A stretch of DNA of 64,000 nt from Himantopus leucocephalus. Lineage: Eukaryota > Chordata > Aves > Charadriiformes > Recurvirostridae. The stretch covers positions 38,466,283 to 38,530,282 of the forward strand of contig RSEF01000003.1 of assembly GCA_003993805.1 (NCBI GenBank), given 5' to 3'. The position numbers and the translations under genes were made by a program. Shown piece by piece: positions 12,596 through 26,719 of this stretch. Under the pieces are notes generated by a model that did no database searches, was not told the origin of the DNA, and was given only the letters and a program-made list of their open reading frames with translations. Numbering within the stretch: position 1 is the stretch's first letter; each line of letters opens with the position of its first letter.

Positions 12596-13524
12596 TAAAC
12601 ACAGGCACAAGAAAACTAAATGTTTCGTTCTTTTACCCCCTCCACACTCCATCATACTTTGTTCACAGAGGACTTCAAGTAAAACCTAAGGGATCCCAGT
12701 CTCCATGTAAGTACTGCGTATTGTAAGTAAAAGTGGCCAAATCAATATATAATGATTTTTAATGTATATATATTTGCTATTTAAACCATTTGGAGATAGG
12801 CTGTATCAAATACATTTATCTTCATCTATGCAGCAATTTAAAATATTAATGATGCACATGCATTTTTCATGTTATCTGAAGTTTCGTTCCCCCTTTAAAT
12901 GGATTCTTCTATTTATTTTGCCCACTACAATACCATTAATTAGACAAGCTCCTCAATAGGCTCTTATATCTCTAGCACTGCAGAGATCTCTTAATAGCCC
13001 GTGACAGCAAAGGAAAGGGACTCCTAAACTTTCCATTTCGTAATTGTTACATAGCTTGCAGTTTTACCTGAGGTAACCAGAGCACGCTTTAGAGTTTGAT
13101 AGGTATCTATTATGCCCAGAAAATCAACTGTAAATTTGAGTATTTCCATGTTAATAGCTGCCTGTCCACAAGATCGGTAGACAGAACAGACTTGTGAGTG
13201 CCAGAAAGTAATATACAACTACTAATGTTTGTATGTATTTAGTTTTAAATGATTAAAATATCTCTTAACGAGTTAGCTGTTCAAAATCCCAGAAGCACTA
13301 AAATAAAATTTCAAAGACAAGCTGAGCCAGTCTTTCATAAAAAGCTCCTTTCAACCTTCAACCGTCTTCTAAAAGCCTCAAACTGGACTCATTTACAATG
13401 TGCCTGGAAGGTTCCCCTTGTGTTTACAAAGCCGCTGCTGAAGCTCAGGAATTCCTGCAGCTGAAAATACTTGAGGCTGCAAGAATATTTTGACAAAGTA
13501 CTCATTCTAGTCTCACACTCTCTC

Positions 13525-13607
13525 CTTGGCATCTGCTGTTGAATTTAGACAGAGACAGGATACTAGAAGGACATTTGGCCTGAATCAGTATGGTCATTCT
13601 TATGTTC
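13525..13607 (+). mobile_element. Old CR1/L3-type LINE, 3' end
   Basis: GAGACAGGATACTAGAAGG at 13553, followed by CATTTGGCCTGAATCAGTAT and TCATTCTTATGTTC, closely follows the 3' end of ancient amniote CR1 elements (GACAGGATACTGG...GACC...CAGTATGG...TTCTTATGT). The preceding GGCATCTGCTGTTG also fits that family. Plus orientation, strongly truncated at the 5' side, diverged. Confidence 0.75.
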
Positions 13608-14389
13608 GTGGTGTTAGGTTACAGTGGTTTACAGTGAGGCTCTGCAGCCTCCTTGCTGCATCCCCTCTGCATGCCTGCTGTGGTCTCCTAAAGGTGGGGA
13701 AGTGTTCCTCAGCATCCAATCAACCCAGCCCTTGTCAATGTGTCTAGAGACACAAGAGAGGTCAAGAGGAAAGGCAGTCACTCTGTTAATGACAGCACGT
13801 GGACAACAACCACAGAATGAGAAGGAGGAAAGGGAAATGCATTGTTTGGTCCTGTGAGCCTGATCCCTGTGGGATGTCATTCAAGTGAAAGTGATGTTTG
13901 GGGTGAGAGGAAACTTCTGCCCCTACCCAGTACAGAGAATCCTTGAGCATTTAGAAAACCCATCCTTAAAAACATTAGGGCTTCCTAGCACTGCCCACAC
14001 CACTTCATTTCAGAGTGGCAGGCTGGAAGCATCTACTTCTCTATTTGCCCATGTTCCAACACAGGCTTTTGGTTTCCATTGCTCTCACTCCCTGGGGACA
14101 GGAATGCTCCTGCTGCATGTACATATGCCACTTACACTCCTTCTCATGCTCTCTCTATTCCCTAACTCTATTTGGGTATGCAAATCAAATTAATTTCATC
14201 TTCTCTCAGATGAAAAGCTATCCTGCTCCCCTTGCCAGTCTTTCTTGTACTTGTTTCAGTCTGAATTCATCCTTCGTCTATATGGGTGACCAGAGCTGCA
14301 TCCAGGAGAGGAATTCCTAGCCCCTTGCATAAAGACATTACTATTTTTCTGTTTTCATTCTTAATGCCTGCTCAGACCTCATTCACTGT

Positions 14390-14890
14390 TACATCAGCTG
14401 TGGACACCTGCGGACATCATTAACCAATATGCCTAAATCAGCACACACATACCACCCCTTCTCTAGCTGATGAGCTCCATACTGATGAGCTTCAGTAGAA
14501 ATAGTCAGCAGTCCATCAGGGCAAGCCCTTGCCTTAGTGCCGTTTCTATTACGGTGGCCCTTGAGGTCCCCCAGCTGCTCCCATCTGACGTTCTGATCTT
14601 CCATTGTACAGATGATGGCTCTCAGCTTTGTGTAACCAGCCACTATGATTAGCATGCTCCTGCTTTGTGTGCCAAGGCTGCTGACAATAACACTAAATAA
14701 AATATCTCCCAAAACTGGTCCTTGAAGAACTTCCCTGGTGGCATTCGCTCTACGCTGATAGCTCCCACTTCAATGCCAGCTACTGTTGCCTCATCAGTTT
14801 TCACTGTCTGATGCATCTTACAGCTCCTTGTCTTTTTCAGCTTAACTAATAATTTCTCAGCGGACACCAATTCAGTTATTTACTCAGGTC
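14390..14890 (-). mobile_element. Decayed CR1-type reverse-transcriptase relic
   Basis: Translated in pieces on the minus strand, this stretch keeps the order of CR1-LINE ORF2 landmarks with frame breaks. A segment reading MPPGKFFKDQFWEIFYLVLL lies where GVPQGSVLGPxLFxIFIND is expected. VAGYTKLRAIICTMEDQ follows in place of FADDTKLxGxVxTxE, and EKGWYVCADLGILVNDVRR lies where EKDLGVLVDxKLN is expected. Order and spacing match, but the catalytic ADD is gone (AGY). It is an old, inactive copy. An alternative is chance similarity, since identity is low. Confidence 0.5.
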
Positions 14891-17800
14891 TAGACAGACT
14901 ACATTTACCACTGTTCTTTCACCTAGAAATTCAGACATGAGGTATCACATCTGGATAAAACAGAGGGTGAGGGTTGTATCCAAATGTATCTCCATTTTGG
15001 GAGGAGTGTTGAATTTAAATGCACAGACAGCTGCTCCAGATTTCCCTGTCTTGGGAACAGTCCAGATATTTCAAGGCTCGCCCTCTGAGAAAGCAATACC
15101 TGTTGTCTGGATTTACTCTACAGAGAGTTTTAACTCAGGCCTTCAGGATTTGAACCTCTCACGTCTGAATGCTAATACTGAATTTTTGTTGTAGTGGGAC
15201 TTTTTTAACATCTCAGTGTTAACTTTTGCAGCTATTGCAGTAACACAAATTGATCACTTAATTCAGACAATCTAGCAGTGAACTCATTTAAGCTCCTCTC
15301 TTCTCTCTATCCCTCCTCCTCCTCCATACGCACTGATGAGCAAATCATTTAGAGAGGGGTTTGTCTGCTGACTCTATGAATTTTACTCAGCAGGAAAATA
15401 CATTAATCTAATTGCATTTCAAATGGTGAGGATCTGAATAAATGAACAAGTTGTTCTATGAATAGAGGAATTAATGAAGACTAGTTTCCTGTGCATTTGT
15501 GTCCTGTGTTCCTCCATTTCCTACACTTCTGCCGTCCCCTCTTCTACAGTACCTATGACCTCACCTTGCCACATCCCACCTAACTTATCTCCTCCAGCTG
15601 CAGCTCCTTCCTCTCTCCCTGTTGGCTTGTGCGCACTGGCTGGCCGGCATTAGGCTCAGCTGGGTGGCGAGCCAGCATGCAACGGAGCAGGTAACTGCTG
15701 GCTTCGCACCTTCATGGCTCAGTCTGCTTCTGCTCTGTTCCCCTCCCAGTCCCAGGAGTCTTCCACAGACCTCAGAGATCTGGAGGTCTGTCCCTGTGTT
15801 AAATCTGATTGGAAATGGCCAATTAAATGGCCAATTAAAAAATTTATTTGGATGACTAGCACTGAAATGGTGTGATCAAGTATGCTTCAGACCCTCGGGA
15901 GGTGGCTAAATATCTCTTGGAGCACGCATGTCAGAGCCAGTCCTGCTCATGGAGCTTATCAGGCTTCACAGTTTTGAAGCACAACATTGGGCTTAGCAGC
16001 CATTCCCACCACCAGCTACTGAGGACAGACAGGACATTTCCCATATTAGCATTATGAGAGTGATTAGAGCCACCTAATTATAGCTGTGCAATGACAAAAA
16101 TCTCAGCTCACAGATGTCAAGTTAGCCAGGCTTTTAAGTCTTTCATGTCCTGTGGCTTAGATTATTCCTGCTTTATAATTTTTCAGATCCATGTTATGAT
16201 TTTATGTCCAATTAATTCTGTGGGAGGACAGCAGTTCTCAAATGAACATGGAATAAATACAATCAATACCAAATGGGCTGTTATGAGAGTTCAAGTCATT
16301 ATTGCATTGTTAGTATTTTCCAGTATTTTGGGTTTAGTTATTTTTTGTGTGATATATGACATATTAAATACATAGCAAATGGTTTAAGGGTCCTGTTGTT
16401 TTCAAAGCCACTACTGTACCAGTTTCAAAAAAAGTAATAATTACCCAAAAGGCATCAAAGAAGTTTATACTTCCCTCAGTGCAGCAGACTTGCATACAGT
16501 GTAGCTGAGGTGTATTTGACCCAAGCATTTATAATTAACTCTGAACTTGTCATATATAAAGAAAAGCTTTATTTTCATTTCAGTGTTTTTGTTGCAGTGT
16601 AATTCCAAGAAACACCAATTAGATATCAAATGCTGACAACTTGCACTTATCACTGATTAGGGCTAGATATGAACTATAAACCCAGCACATTACCATAGCG
16701 CAACAGCTCATTACCAGTCTAGCTTTCCTAGCTAATTTTTATTTAGGGACCTTCTGGCTAGCTCATCTGAAAGTTACACGCTAATGATCTAAGCAGAATT
16801 GTGAGCTTTAAACGGTAACACGGGAGAAAAAATAATCCTGTTTGATCTCTTTATGTTATCATAGATGCCATTTAATCAATTAGCACAGCAGAACATACCA
16901 TTCCATTTCAGACCTGGCAAATATAAAAGAAAACAGAAAAGGGTGAGAGCTTCACACATCTCTAGACCATTTCCACCATGTAAAAGAGCATCATATATAG
17001 TATCAGGGAATGTTTAAGAGCACAGTCACTGAGATAGCAGTCAAGACACTATTTCCTGTGGGTCTCCTACAAGTCTACCATGGGAAATGCCAAGGATGCG
17101 ACTGCTGCTAGTAAAGGGGACATGTCAGAGACAGGGTCACTGCACTGTGTCCTGTGGAGATGTCAGGCAGCAGGGTGGCCCAACAAGCATGCTGGGGTGC
17201 CTGCTGCCATTTAAGCCTCCAGAAGGTTTAACATTGGGTACTGTGCCCCTGGAATGCCCCAGAATTGGAAATGTGGCTTCCAATTATGTTTGCCTCCTTC
17301 TCCTCAATGTACTTGAGATTATGAAAGTATTTGAGAAACTGCAGCCAGAATTCAGATTCTGAATAATCATGGACTAAAAGTACAGCAACAGTGACAACGA
17401 GTGCTTCACAGTTATTTGCCAAAACTATATGATAAATAAAAATTACTTCTGAAATATATTGGTGATAAAGATGGAAAAGAATAGGATGTTTCATAATGCT
17501 ACCATTTGTTAATGAGTGCAAAGGATTAAAGATGGTAAGATGTAGGTAGGAACAGGTAGGAAAACATATCTGATCCACATTCTGTAAAGCTTATGTAAAT
17601 TAAGAGCATCATGAGATATAAAAGTTCTATATTTAATAATTAATATAAACAGATTGAGAGCCATGACAGAAATATTTGAGAAGCAGCACAAGATCTCATT
17701 TAGTGGCTATCTCATTTCCTGCAATCCAACTGTGCTGGAGTTCCTTCACCCAGCAATACCAATACCTGTATTTACTGGTTCCTATTCTGAGTCGAAAATA

Positions 17801-20800
17801 GAGATTGTCAAAATGCACATTAATGCCTTGAAAACCAAATTATGTCTCTAAGTCAACCACCCAAACACATCTATTGCTGGTCTGTACTTGTGCATTTCAA
17901 AACTTGGCTAGTAGTAGAGGACAGTATGTTGAGCGAGTTTTCAACACTCATCTAGCCCTGACCTTAAGACACAAAGTGCATAGCCTTTGATCTGCAAGAA
18001 AGTCGACCTTTTCCCTAAATATGGTGGCAGAGAATTTTTCTTCCTACTATGGGTTAAAGGAGGAAGAATCCCTCAAAACTCCCCTTATTGGAACGTACAC
18101 AGCAAGAGGAGTGAAGATTTGCTGCTCTCTGTCCATCTTTCTAGAACTCCCAAAAGAATGTTCTCTACTTAAATATGCACAAGTTTGCAGATTGAACTGC
18201 CAGAAATGTTTCAATATGAACATAATCAGACCACGGCACTGGGAGATGTTCATTTACTGAGAAAGGAGCCAGAAGGAAAAAAACACTGTATATATTCCTA
18301 CTGCACATTATGAGATTAACCAAGGAGAACTTACTCTCACATTCAGGTATTGCAAAATGCAGTTAAAGGTCATATGGGCAGCATATAATTTATAATGCCA
18401 GCATAGAATACTTAACTCTGTCCCTTTTTGTTTAAGACAATAGTCATCGGTAAATTTTATTAGTTGGCTTCTGGCACAATAGAATTGGAATTACAAATTT
18501 TGCAGTCTTAAAAAGGAACTTATATGAAGCTCCAGTTACTGACACAATTAATGGATGATACACAGAGAAGAATATAGAATTCATTAGGTTTAATATGGAT
18601 TACAGATTAGATGTTAGTAGGAAACATTTGGGTTTTTATATTTCTGGTAGTTGAATTAAGGTGAAGCAACACACTGGTAATACTTATGATGAAGCACACA
18701 GTTATTGGTTTTATATCTATATGGATAGGAACATAAAATTATTGAGAAAGTTATTTGTGTTCTGAACTTAAGGTTAGTTTCAACAGAGAGATAACATAGC
18801 TGTTTAATGCATAAAATAGATGTGTAATTGCTAGTCAATATGACTCTTGCATACCCACACTATTACTGCTGGAGTTGAATATTACCTTAGTATAATTTCA
18901 TACACAGCCTGAAACATTCTTTATTCATAGCCTGCAACTAAATGTTCCCTGTTGAAAAGATGCGGTGTTTTGTTGTTATTCTCTTCAGTTATCTATTGTT
19001 CTCCGGTCTTCAGTGAGAGGGATGCCTTTAGCAACTGCAGAGTTTGCCCGCTGATTAGGCATCTGAACAGTTATGACCGTGAAGCTGAGATTCTTTAAAA
19101 GAATCAGGTATTGCTCCACAGAGAAGCACCACTGATGGATGGAACCTGGCCAACAGAATTAAAAATGTATTTTTAAGGGTTATGCTATCTTTTCCATGGG
19201 TGTGATATAATCGCGTTATCAGAGAAAATTCAAAATCTTACATATTAAGCTATGTGAATTATTCTTTAATCAAATGACACAATTTGTAAAAAAAACCTTA
19301 TTGCAGTATCTGTTTCAAATAGCCAGCTTATTGTCTTGCTTTTAATTCTTTGCTTTCATTGTCTTATGTCTCTGTGAAAAAAGACGTTTGGTAGAAAAGT
19401 TTAAGCAAAACTATGAATTTTCTGGGGAGGATGACAAAATCTATTTCCATTTTCAGAGTACACCTAACAGATGTGTTTGTGATACCAGTAGAGAGCTGAG
19501 GAGTTTTGCTACAGCACCTCAGAACCATCACGTCCCTGCCTGGACAAGCCCTGACCCTTCTGGGAAAACAGGTGACAGCCCCTGGGAGCATGTACAGTAG
19601 AGAGACCCAAAGCATCACATTCAGAGTCACGGCAACCAGAGCCTTCCCCCAAACACCCTCATTGTCATGGGGCTCATTGGGCTGAGATGAGCATGAGGGG
19701 AGCTGACACAGCACCTGAAAATGGACACAAAGGACTTTGCCAGTTGTGTAACCTTCTTGAAGTTTATGTCTGACACACACATAAATGATTCCAGGTGAAG
19801 GAACTCACAGATGACTGCAATCAAGAATAGCTCAAAACCAACAAAAGCCGCTGATTATAATGCCATTACACAGCACACAGCCATCCAAAACGGCAGTAGT
19901 CACCTACCAAGAGAAAAGAAAATCTGTTACCAGCTTAACAGGCTTATTTTATATTCTGCATGATGAAAAGATCCTAAAGGTTACCAAAGCACACCCTCAC
20001 TTTTTCTGTGGAACACACTTCACAGTAAGCAGGCTCAGCCCTTGGCTGAAAAAACCAGGAGTTTCACAAATCTCACTGGAGCACAATGTAGTAGGGTGCC
20101 AGCTGGTTCTCTTTCACAGATATGTATTTTCAGCATCAAATCTTATTCAGCTTTAGTCCTCCATCAGCCCCTCTTTCACATCAGTGTAAACTATTGCAGT
20201 TACCCTCAGTTCCCTTTGACATGAGAAGAACTATCCTCCATCACTCCAGCAATGTCAGCACATATGAGAGATGGGCAGGATTCAGGAGGTGCATGTCGGC
20301 AGGGTCTGACTGAGTACAGAGAGCTCCTAAAATACTCTCTCTCCCTCTCTGAAAAAGTGCAGTTATTTCTCTAACATTGTACCTTTACAAACATTTTTTT
20401 TTGTTATGCAGTACATGCCAACTGGGTAGCAAATCTGGAAACTGCATCTAATTCCTGTCGTCCTGCACAGGCGTGCAACTTCAAAACACATCACAAGGAG
20501 CCTGTGAAAACTGTTGTTTGCAAGTGAGAGGAAACACACTCTAGGAGCACAAAAGATTCTGCTACTCTGTTTATAGCTGGAGGCAGACATGAAAATTGTG
20601 TTCAATCCTTAAAAGACTGCTCCAAGGAGATTCATGTCCCACTTCCACAGAGATGATGAGGTCCTTTTAACAGCTCAGTTTGTAAGTGGCTCCCCTCATT
20701 TGCTCTCTCGTTGTCTCCGAGTTGAGCGGCACAGGTGCTTTGTGCAGTCTGAGCTGCCCAAAGGGACTGGCACATGCAACACAGGAGCTATGTGAGAGCC

Positions 20801-21169
20801 CTTCCCTCTGGAGCTCCTGCTGAAGGCAAGCAGGACACCCAGGAAAGCTCCAGGCAGTGCAAGCTGCTTACGGTGCGGGCAGAAGGAGAGAGACTTCAAT
20901 CAGTGAGAGCACCCACTCCTGCAAAGAGTGTAATAGGTTGTGCGTCCTCTTCCGAGCCTAAAAATCCCTTCACATCTATGACAGCTTCCAACTTTCTCCT
21001 TCTGTTTTAATTATGGGGACTGAAGACTGTATCTCCATAGCTCCCAGGTTTGTAACATCACCCAAAACAGCCACCGCCATCATTCTGCTACCCAACTCTC
21101 TGCCCTTCAGAACCAGGTGTACCAAAGGGAGCCAGAAGGGCTGATATTTCTGACAGTATAGACGTACAT

Positions 21170-21262
21170 TTTGCCATTAATTTTCAAAATGAGTGAAGCT
21201 TTATTTCTGCCCAAGAGCAAAATGAAGGACTAGGGAGAGAAACAATTTAGTAACTTCCCCAC
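21170..21262 (-). mobile_element. Possible MIR-like SINE fragment
   Basis: A weak trace of the MIR segment that reads ATTTTACAGATGGGGAAACTGAGG then GAGA...AAGTxACTTGCCCA when reversed: here AAAATGAAGGACTAGGGAGAG and TTTAGTAACTTCCCCAC. Only motif-level similarity. Confidence 0.3.
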
Positions 21263-21355
21263 ACACCTCAAAAATAATCTACTGGAAAATAATTTTAAAT
21301 ATGGCTAGTAAAACAGTTCTGCTAATGGGGTAACGAGACAAATACAGCTAACACA

Positions 21356-21356
21356 N
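21356..21356. other. Single ambiguous base
   Basis: An isolated N in AACACANCTTG. Unlike four of the other Ns, no direct repeat flanks it. Confidence 0.9.
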
Positions 21357-23044
21357 CTTGTCACATATTGCTAGAAAGCATGTCACCTGATGGCATTTAT
21401 AAACAAAAAAATTTTAAAAATTAAAATAATCTAACAAGTTCATTCTGCAGCAGGAGAGAGAGATAATTTTAATATTTCAGAAGATAGTTCGAACCAGCCT
21501 GCTTAACTCTGAAAAGTCAACACATATTTTAAAAAATTCACTTCACATCTGTTCATTGTGTACAGGCCTGGAGGCAATCACCAGTCAGAAAACTTTGATC
21601 ATCCAGCATAAGCTGGTTGGTATTTGAAGAGCACAAGAGGATTGTCTTCATTGCTTTCCTCTCAAACATGTTATGAAAATAAGAACTGCAATAAAAGTTT
21701 GCATGGAAAAAAGACACCTTGCAGTTGCAATGCTATTCAAATGCTCTTGAAGCAATAGGACAAACTGGCTGGAGTATTCTATATTTGTAACCACACAATT
21801 CTCTTCAAAGCTTCTAGGGCCTGTCACTCCATTGAGGGGATGGTGTTAAACAGAGTCGAAAAGAAGAAAGAGTATGAAGAAAAATTGTTCAACTATTTGC
21901 CCAGAAAATGTAAACCAAGCTTTTGTTTATTTTTAAGTTAAGGTCACAAATACTATTTATATACAATGAAGAGGAAAATCAAATAGTCCTGCTTGTACTA
22001 CTTTAGTAGTCTCAAATTCCTATTTATGTGGCAAGTTTCTGTATAACCTTCTTCAGCTCCAAATTCATGGTCACAGACCTGCTTGCAACCAGTCAATAGA
22101 TGATTGTACATTTCCAGTTTTCACATTTACCAGTTTCATCAATCACCTCCCTTCCAATCCCAAACAAACTCATCACTAAGCAACACTTAACCACATACTG
22201 CCTCTTTCAACAAATAAGCTGCTAATCATCAAACACTGAACATGAACTACGATATACAATATCCCTTAGCAAGGATTTGAGGATTATCTCATCTAATTAG
22301 ATATAAGCATGTTTTCTAATCTGTGGTCTTAAGCCAAAGCCCAATAAAAAGATTTCCATTGACTTACACTGAGATTCGGATCAAGCACTGGGAGAACTTG
22401 ATTTTGCAATTCAAAGAGAGAGAGACCTTAAAAAAAGTGTAAGTAAATGATGAAGGAAGAAAAGTGGTTAACTGAGTTAAATCATCTGGCACAGAAATGG
22501 ACTGGACATCCCATATCCCTGCTAGGATAGAGTCTTGAGAAAGAAAACGCTGAGACTTTCTGGATTTCTTTGATGCCATTCAAGTGTAACAATCCAGCTG
22601 ACTGCTAGTTTTCAGACTCCTAAAAGCAGAGGAGGTTCTAGTAGGCACACTAGAACATGTTTTATTGTTTATTTGTATAACTGCCTGCCATGTGCAAACA
22701 GTTTCCAAACAAGGATGAAGATAAATTATCAAAATGGAAGTACAGCTATTGAAAATTGTTAAAGATTTGGCTCCAGAACTCTGCACTGAAATTGTAGAAA
22801 CCTAGCCCCTAACCAAACAGGAACTGTTTATTATAAAACTGTTAATTAATATTTGTTAGTTGCATGTTTATTTTGCTTCTAAATCATCCTACCAATGAAG
22901 CATTCACCTCAGCTCTTGGGAAGTTATTCCATTGACCGTCAGGAATCAGTGTTAGCATGCTTTCAAGTTTATATTCCTCTATCTCATTACTTAAGGATAA
23001 GAAATCATTCTGCTACTTTGTCTTACCAGAAATAATCCTCTCCT

Positions 23045-23265
23045 CCTGTGTGTATTCACATCCTTCAAATACTACAGAGTAGTTGTCATCCCCCCTCCCA
23101 GAGGTCTCCTTTTCACTGCAAACTATGAAGCTTTATTTCTGTTACAGTGCTCTTCCAGGTGAGTAGCCCTTTCATCTCAGACCATTCATAGTTCTTTTTG
23201 CTTCTCTTTTAAATTTTCTCCAGACTATAACCTCTTCTTAGCAATGAGATACCCAGCTCCGAACA
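23045..23265 (-). mobile_element. Old CR1-like fragment, reversed
   Basis: Reads like the reverse complement of a CR1 3' region in order: CCCAGAGGTCTCCTTTTCACTG, then GCTCTTCCAGGTGAG, CTTTTAAATTTTCTCCAG and AATGAGATACCCAGCTCC. In younger CR1s the matching phrases are AGGTCTCCTTTCTTC, GAGGTGCTCCAG, CTGGACTCTCTCCAG and GGGAGCCCAGAACTGG. Highly diverged; the order is the main evidence. Confidence 0.45.
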
Positions 23266-24998
23266 AGGGGATACATACTGGCACTATACAAAGAAAAGCT
23301 ATTTTCTTTGGTCATCTGCACTGGGGTGTCTCTGCTCTCTTGCCCTGAGTCACACTGTTTTTGTTCAGGGAAAGAAGGATCAGTCGGGAAACGAAAGTTA
23401 ATTTCACAGATCATATCCATATGCAACTATTCAAGAAACTGGGGATAACCAAAAGAGTGAAGTAAGGCTAATAAATATTACTGCATGCTTTTTGAGAATT
23501 TGCTGTGTTGCACAAGAGCTAGTTATCCCAAGAACGGGACTATTTAAAAATTGTTCAATTATACATGAAATGAATTATCACCACATTTCCATGAGAGAAA
23601 ATGTATTAATGTTCAATTGAGCCTGAACCAGTGGTGGAACAGGCGAGAATAAACTGCTGGATACCCTCACTGAAGGTTCAAAATGGCATTTTAATGAATT
23701 AAGTACAGATTCATTTGTACATGAAATCACCACAATGGCCTATTTGGGTCCCACTCAAGTTATATTTCAGCAATAACTGCACGCTACTGGATTGCTTGGT
23801 CGTTACAAGTCATGTCTGTGCTGGCCCAGGACCAAAGTAGTGTCCTTCCATGATGTAGCTATCTGCTGCTGATAGGAATGGCTATTTAAATGCAATTAGT
23901 AATTGCTATTAAATCTGACTATAAACCTCAAGCACTTCCCTTCTCATTTCATTTTGCAGTCCATCATTATTTGCTTGTTGCAATATCTGTAAAGCGTTAA
24001 TTTGTTAAGTGGTTCCAAGAGCATTAAAAGAGCTGGCTCATGAGGCGTGATTCTTCCCACTTGAACACTTGTGCAGAATGGAGCCATGTCAACTGTGGTC
24101 TGTTGTAAAACTGGTGTAACAGGGGATTAGGCTCAGTGAATGCAACGCACTCGCTTACACCTACTACACATGCACGCAGACACCTCTGCTCCAATAATTA
24201 TCACGTTGCCAGTCCATCAGGATTGAGTTGAAAACCCAAAGCTGAGGAATGGCAGCTCCACTGAAGCTTCCTTGAGGATTTTGTCTACTATCTCTCATTA
24301 ACTTGATGATGAAACACAGTGCTGTAAGATATGTGCAGGTAAAGCTCAAATCTGCACTATCAGCTGTACAAACTGTCCTACAAGTAAAGTGCATTGTTAA
24401 TGAACACTGCAACAGCGATCGCTGGAGCATGCAAAATCCGTTATCCTCATGCTCCTGAGCTGCAGATTAAATTACTCTAATAAAATGAGAGAAGTTTTCC
24501 TACGTTCACAGACTGTGCATCCCTGATTCCATCTATTTTATGTAGTTCCCTGGAATAAAGAAGAAAATTGTCAGAAATTCAACGTAGTAAAACTGTCAGC
24601 TAGAGAAAACCCCCAAAGGTGAAAGTAATTGCCAGATGCTCCAAGTCCTCGTTATATCTGCACTGACAGTGTTTCAGTGCTCTTGCTGGCAACTGCTTTG
24701 CTCTACCATGTTGCCAAAGCACTCTGGCTAGTGTCAAAGAGCATACACCTAAGGCCATGCCCTCAGCTGGTATAATATGGCATTGCTCCAGTGGCTTTAG
24801 TGTCTGTTAGCCAAGGCTCTGGTCCATATGACCTGGCTGCCAACATCATGGAAAAATTCTTTTGTTCCTGAGCAGCTCATGTTTTCGATAGCTAATTAGG
24901 AACTATTTCACATTTAACAAAATCTCTATTGACCGCTCTCCTACAATCAGATCATTCAGGGGTATTTCTTAGGCTTATTTCTCTTTTTCAATGGGCTC

Positions 24999-25011
24999 TT
25001 TTTTTTTTTTT
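24999..25011. repeat. Poly-T run of 13
   Basis: Homopolymer T in a pyrimidine-rich stretch. It is not attached to a recognised retroposon. Confidence 0.8.
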
Positions 25012-26165
25012 CTTTTGCTTCCCAGTTCTTCTCTGTGGATGGTTGTCTCCTTTATATGTTATCTCAGTGTCTCTTGGAGCTCTCCCATTCAATTTGGGAC
25101 ATTACCAGTGCTCTGATTCTGTTTCAGCTGTCACCCATGTCCTCATTTTCCTTCTTTATTTCCCCTTCTTCCGTTCTCACATTTCCACAAGTAAAACAGC
25201 AAAGCTTCATCCACTTCTAATATATTCAATACTAAATTAACACAAAAAGATTGGAGATTCCAAAGGCAGCACAAGAATTTTTCTGAGGCTTTCTGTGGTC
25301 TTTGTACCATGTTCTTATTGAGGAGAAGAAAAAGCAAAGAACTGAAGACTAGTAGATACAGCAGTGGAAAGCTAAAGTGATTGAAATCTCTCAATTAAAA
25401 AAAAAAATATTTTAGGTTTAGGCACTGATGAAGTAACCATTAAACAGATTGCTTATTGGGCATATAGTTCAATTTTGGCATTGAATTCTTAGGCCTAGTA
25501 AGCAGACATCGTTGTGTGAATCCCAGAAAAATAAGACTTAGTACGAGCTCATAAATAAGGATAAAATTTCCAGGACTAATACATGTTATTGTACAAGAAT
25601 TGCATTGTGAACTGGTTTTTAGCTTTCCTTATCTCTTCCTGAAAACTTTTCACTGACATTTCGTCTGAGTAAAATAGTCTAACTTATGCTATACATGCAA
25701 AGGCAAGACGCATAAACAAAAGATACCTGGGATCCCAGTGCTCTTCACACACAGGTTTTTTTACACAGATGAAACAACTGTAGATAGATACACCCATTTA
25801 ACCAAGAAAAGAATCTGAATTACTGGATCCATCCAAACCTGTCTTTCATTTTTATTCCAATAATTAACTAAAAAATTAAAGAAAATACCTGATATACAGC
25901 ATATTCTTTAGGCTCATCGCTTATACCACAATACTGTAATCCACCACTTTGCCTTTTCTCCTCTTTGCTTAAAAGCAATAATTTTCTACCCTTGATCAAA
26001 AAAACCCCAGATTTTGCATCCCATTAGGACCACCTATATGAGTCCTTAACTCAAAAAAAAGTGAAAAAATAAGGTAAGATTCCTAGAAACAGTTAAACTG
26101 TAAGTAGTGCTTTTTGCAAAATCTGAATGCCCTTTACAAATCCTACTTGAATTTTTTCTTGCTTG

Positions 26166-26240
26166 GTTTTATAAATGGGAATAAATAAATAAATACAGAA
26201 ATAAATCATTTTCCTAAGGTCATGCAGAAAGAAAGAGTGG
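26166..26240 (-). mobile_element. MIR-like SINE fragment, reversed
   Basis: TTTTATAAATGGGAATAAA ... CATTTTCCTAAGGTCATGCAG follows the reversed MIR segment TTTTACAGATGGGGAAACTGAGG...ACTTGCCCAAGGTCACACAG. An AAAT microsatellite (26180-26194) has grown inside it. It faces the MIR-like copy that starts directly after it. Confidence 0.5.
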
Positions 26241-26244
26241 ATTA

Positions 26245-26362
26245 GCCCATGGTTTAAGCACCAGATTAGATCTTAAAACATGGTGGCTCTGCCACTAAGC
26301 CTCTTATGCAACCTTGCACCAGTCACTTAATATCATTTTATTTTCTACAGATAGGATTAAAA
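26245..26362 (+). mobile_element. MIR-like SINE, forward
   Basis: GGTTTAAGCACCAGATTAG, GGTGGCTCTGCCACTAAGC, then CAACCTTGCACCAGTCACTT and CTACAGATAGGATTAA reproduce the MIR core in order (GGTTAAGAGCxxGGxxTxxG, GGCTCTGCCACTTACTAGC, GACCTTGGGCAAGTCACTTAA, ATCTGTAAAATGGGGATAATA). Typical divergence for a MIR in a bird. Confidence 0.7.
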
Positions 26363-26719
26363 AAAAACAATACCAGCATGTAAGATCTGGGAGGAACTGC
26401 AACCATATGACAGAAAATCAGAAGTGCCAAGAATACAATTCATGCTTTTGACTCATGCCCATCTATTTTACGGACAAGACTCCCTCCTTGGATAAGTATA
26501 AGCATGTAGTTAAAAATATAGGATGGCTCCAGAAACACTAGCACATTGTGATAGCACATTAAGAAAGAAGCCTATTAAATAAAACAAGCAACAATTTCCG
26601 AAAGAGAAATTCATACAGCCTTGCACTTTCTAAACAGTTTTCTTACATTCTCATAGTCATTAAAATGTATAAAAATGATTATTTCCAAAACAGCATTACC
26701 ATGAATTATCACCACCCCT

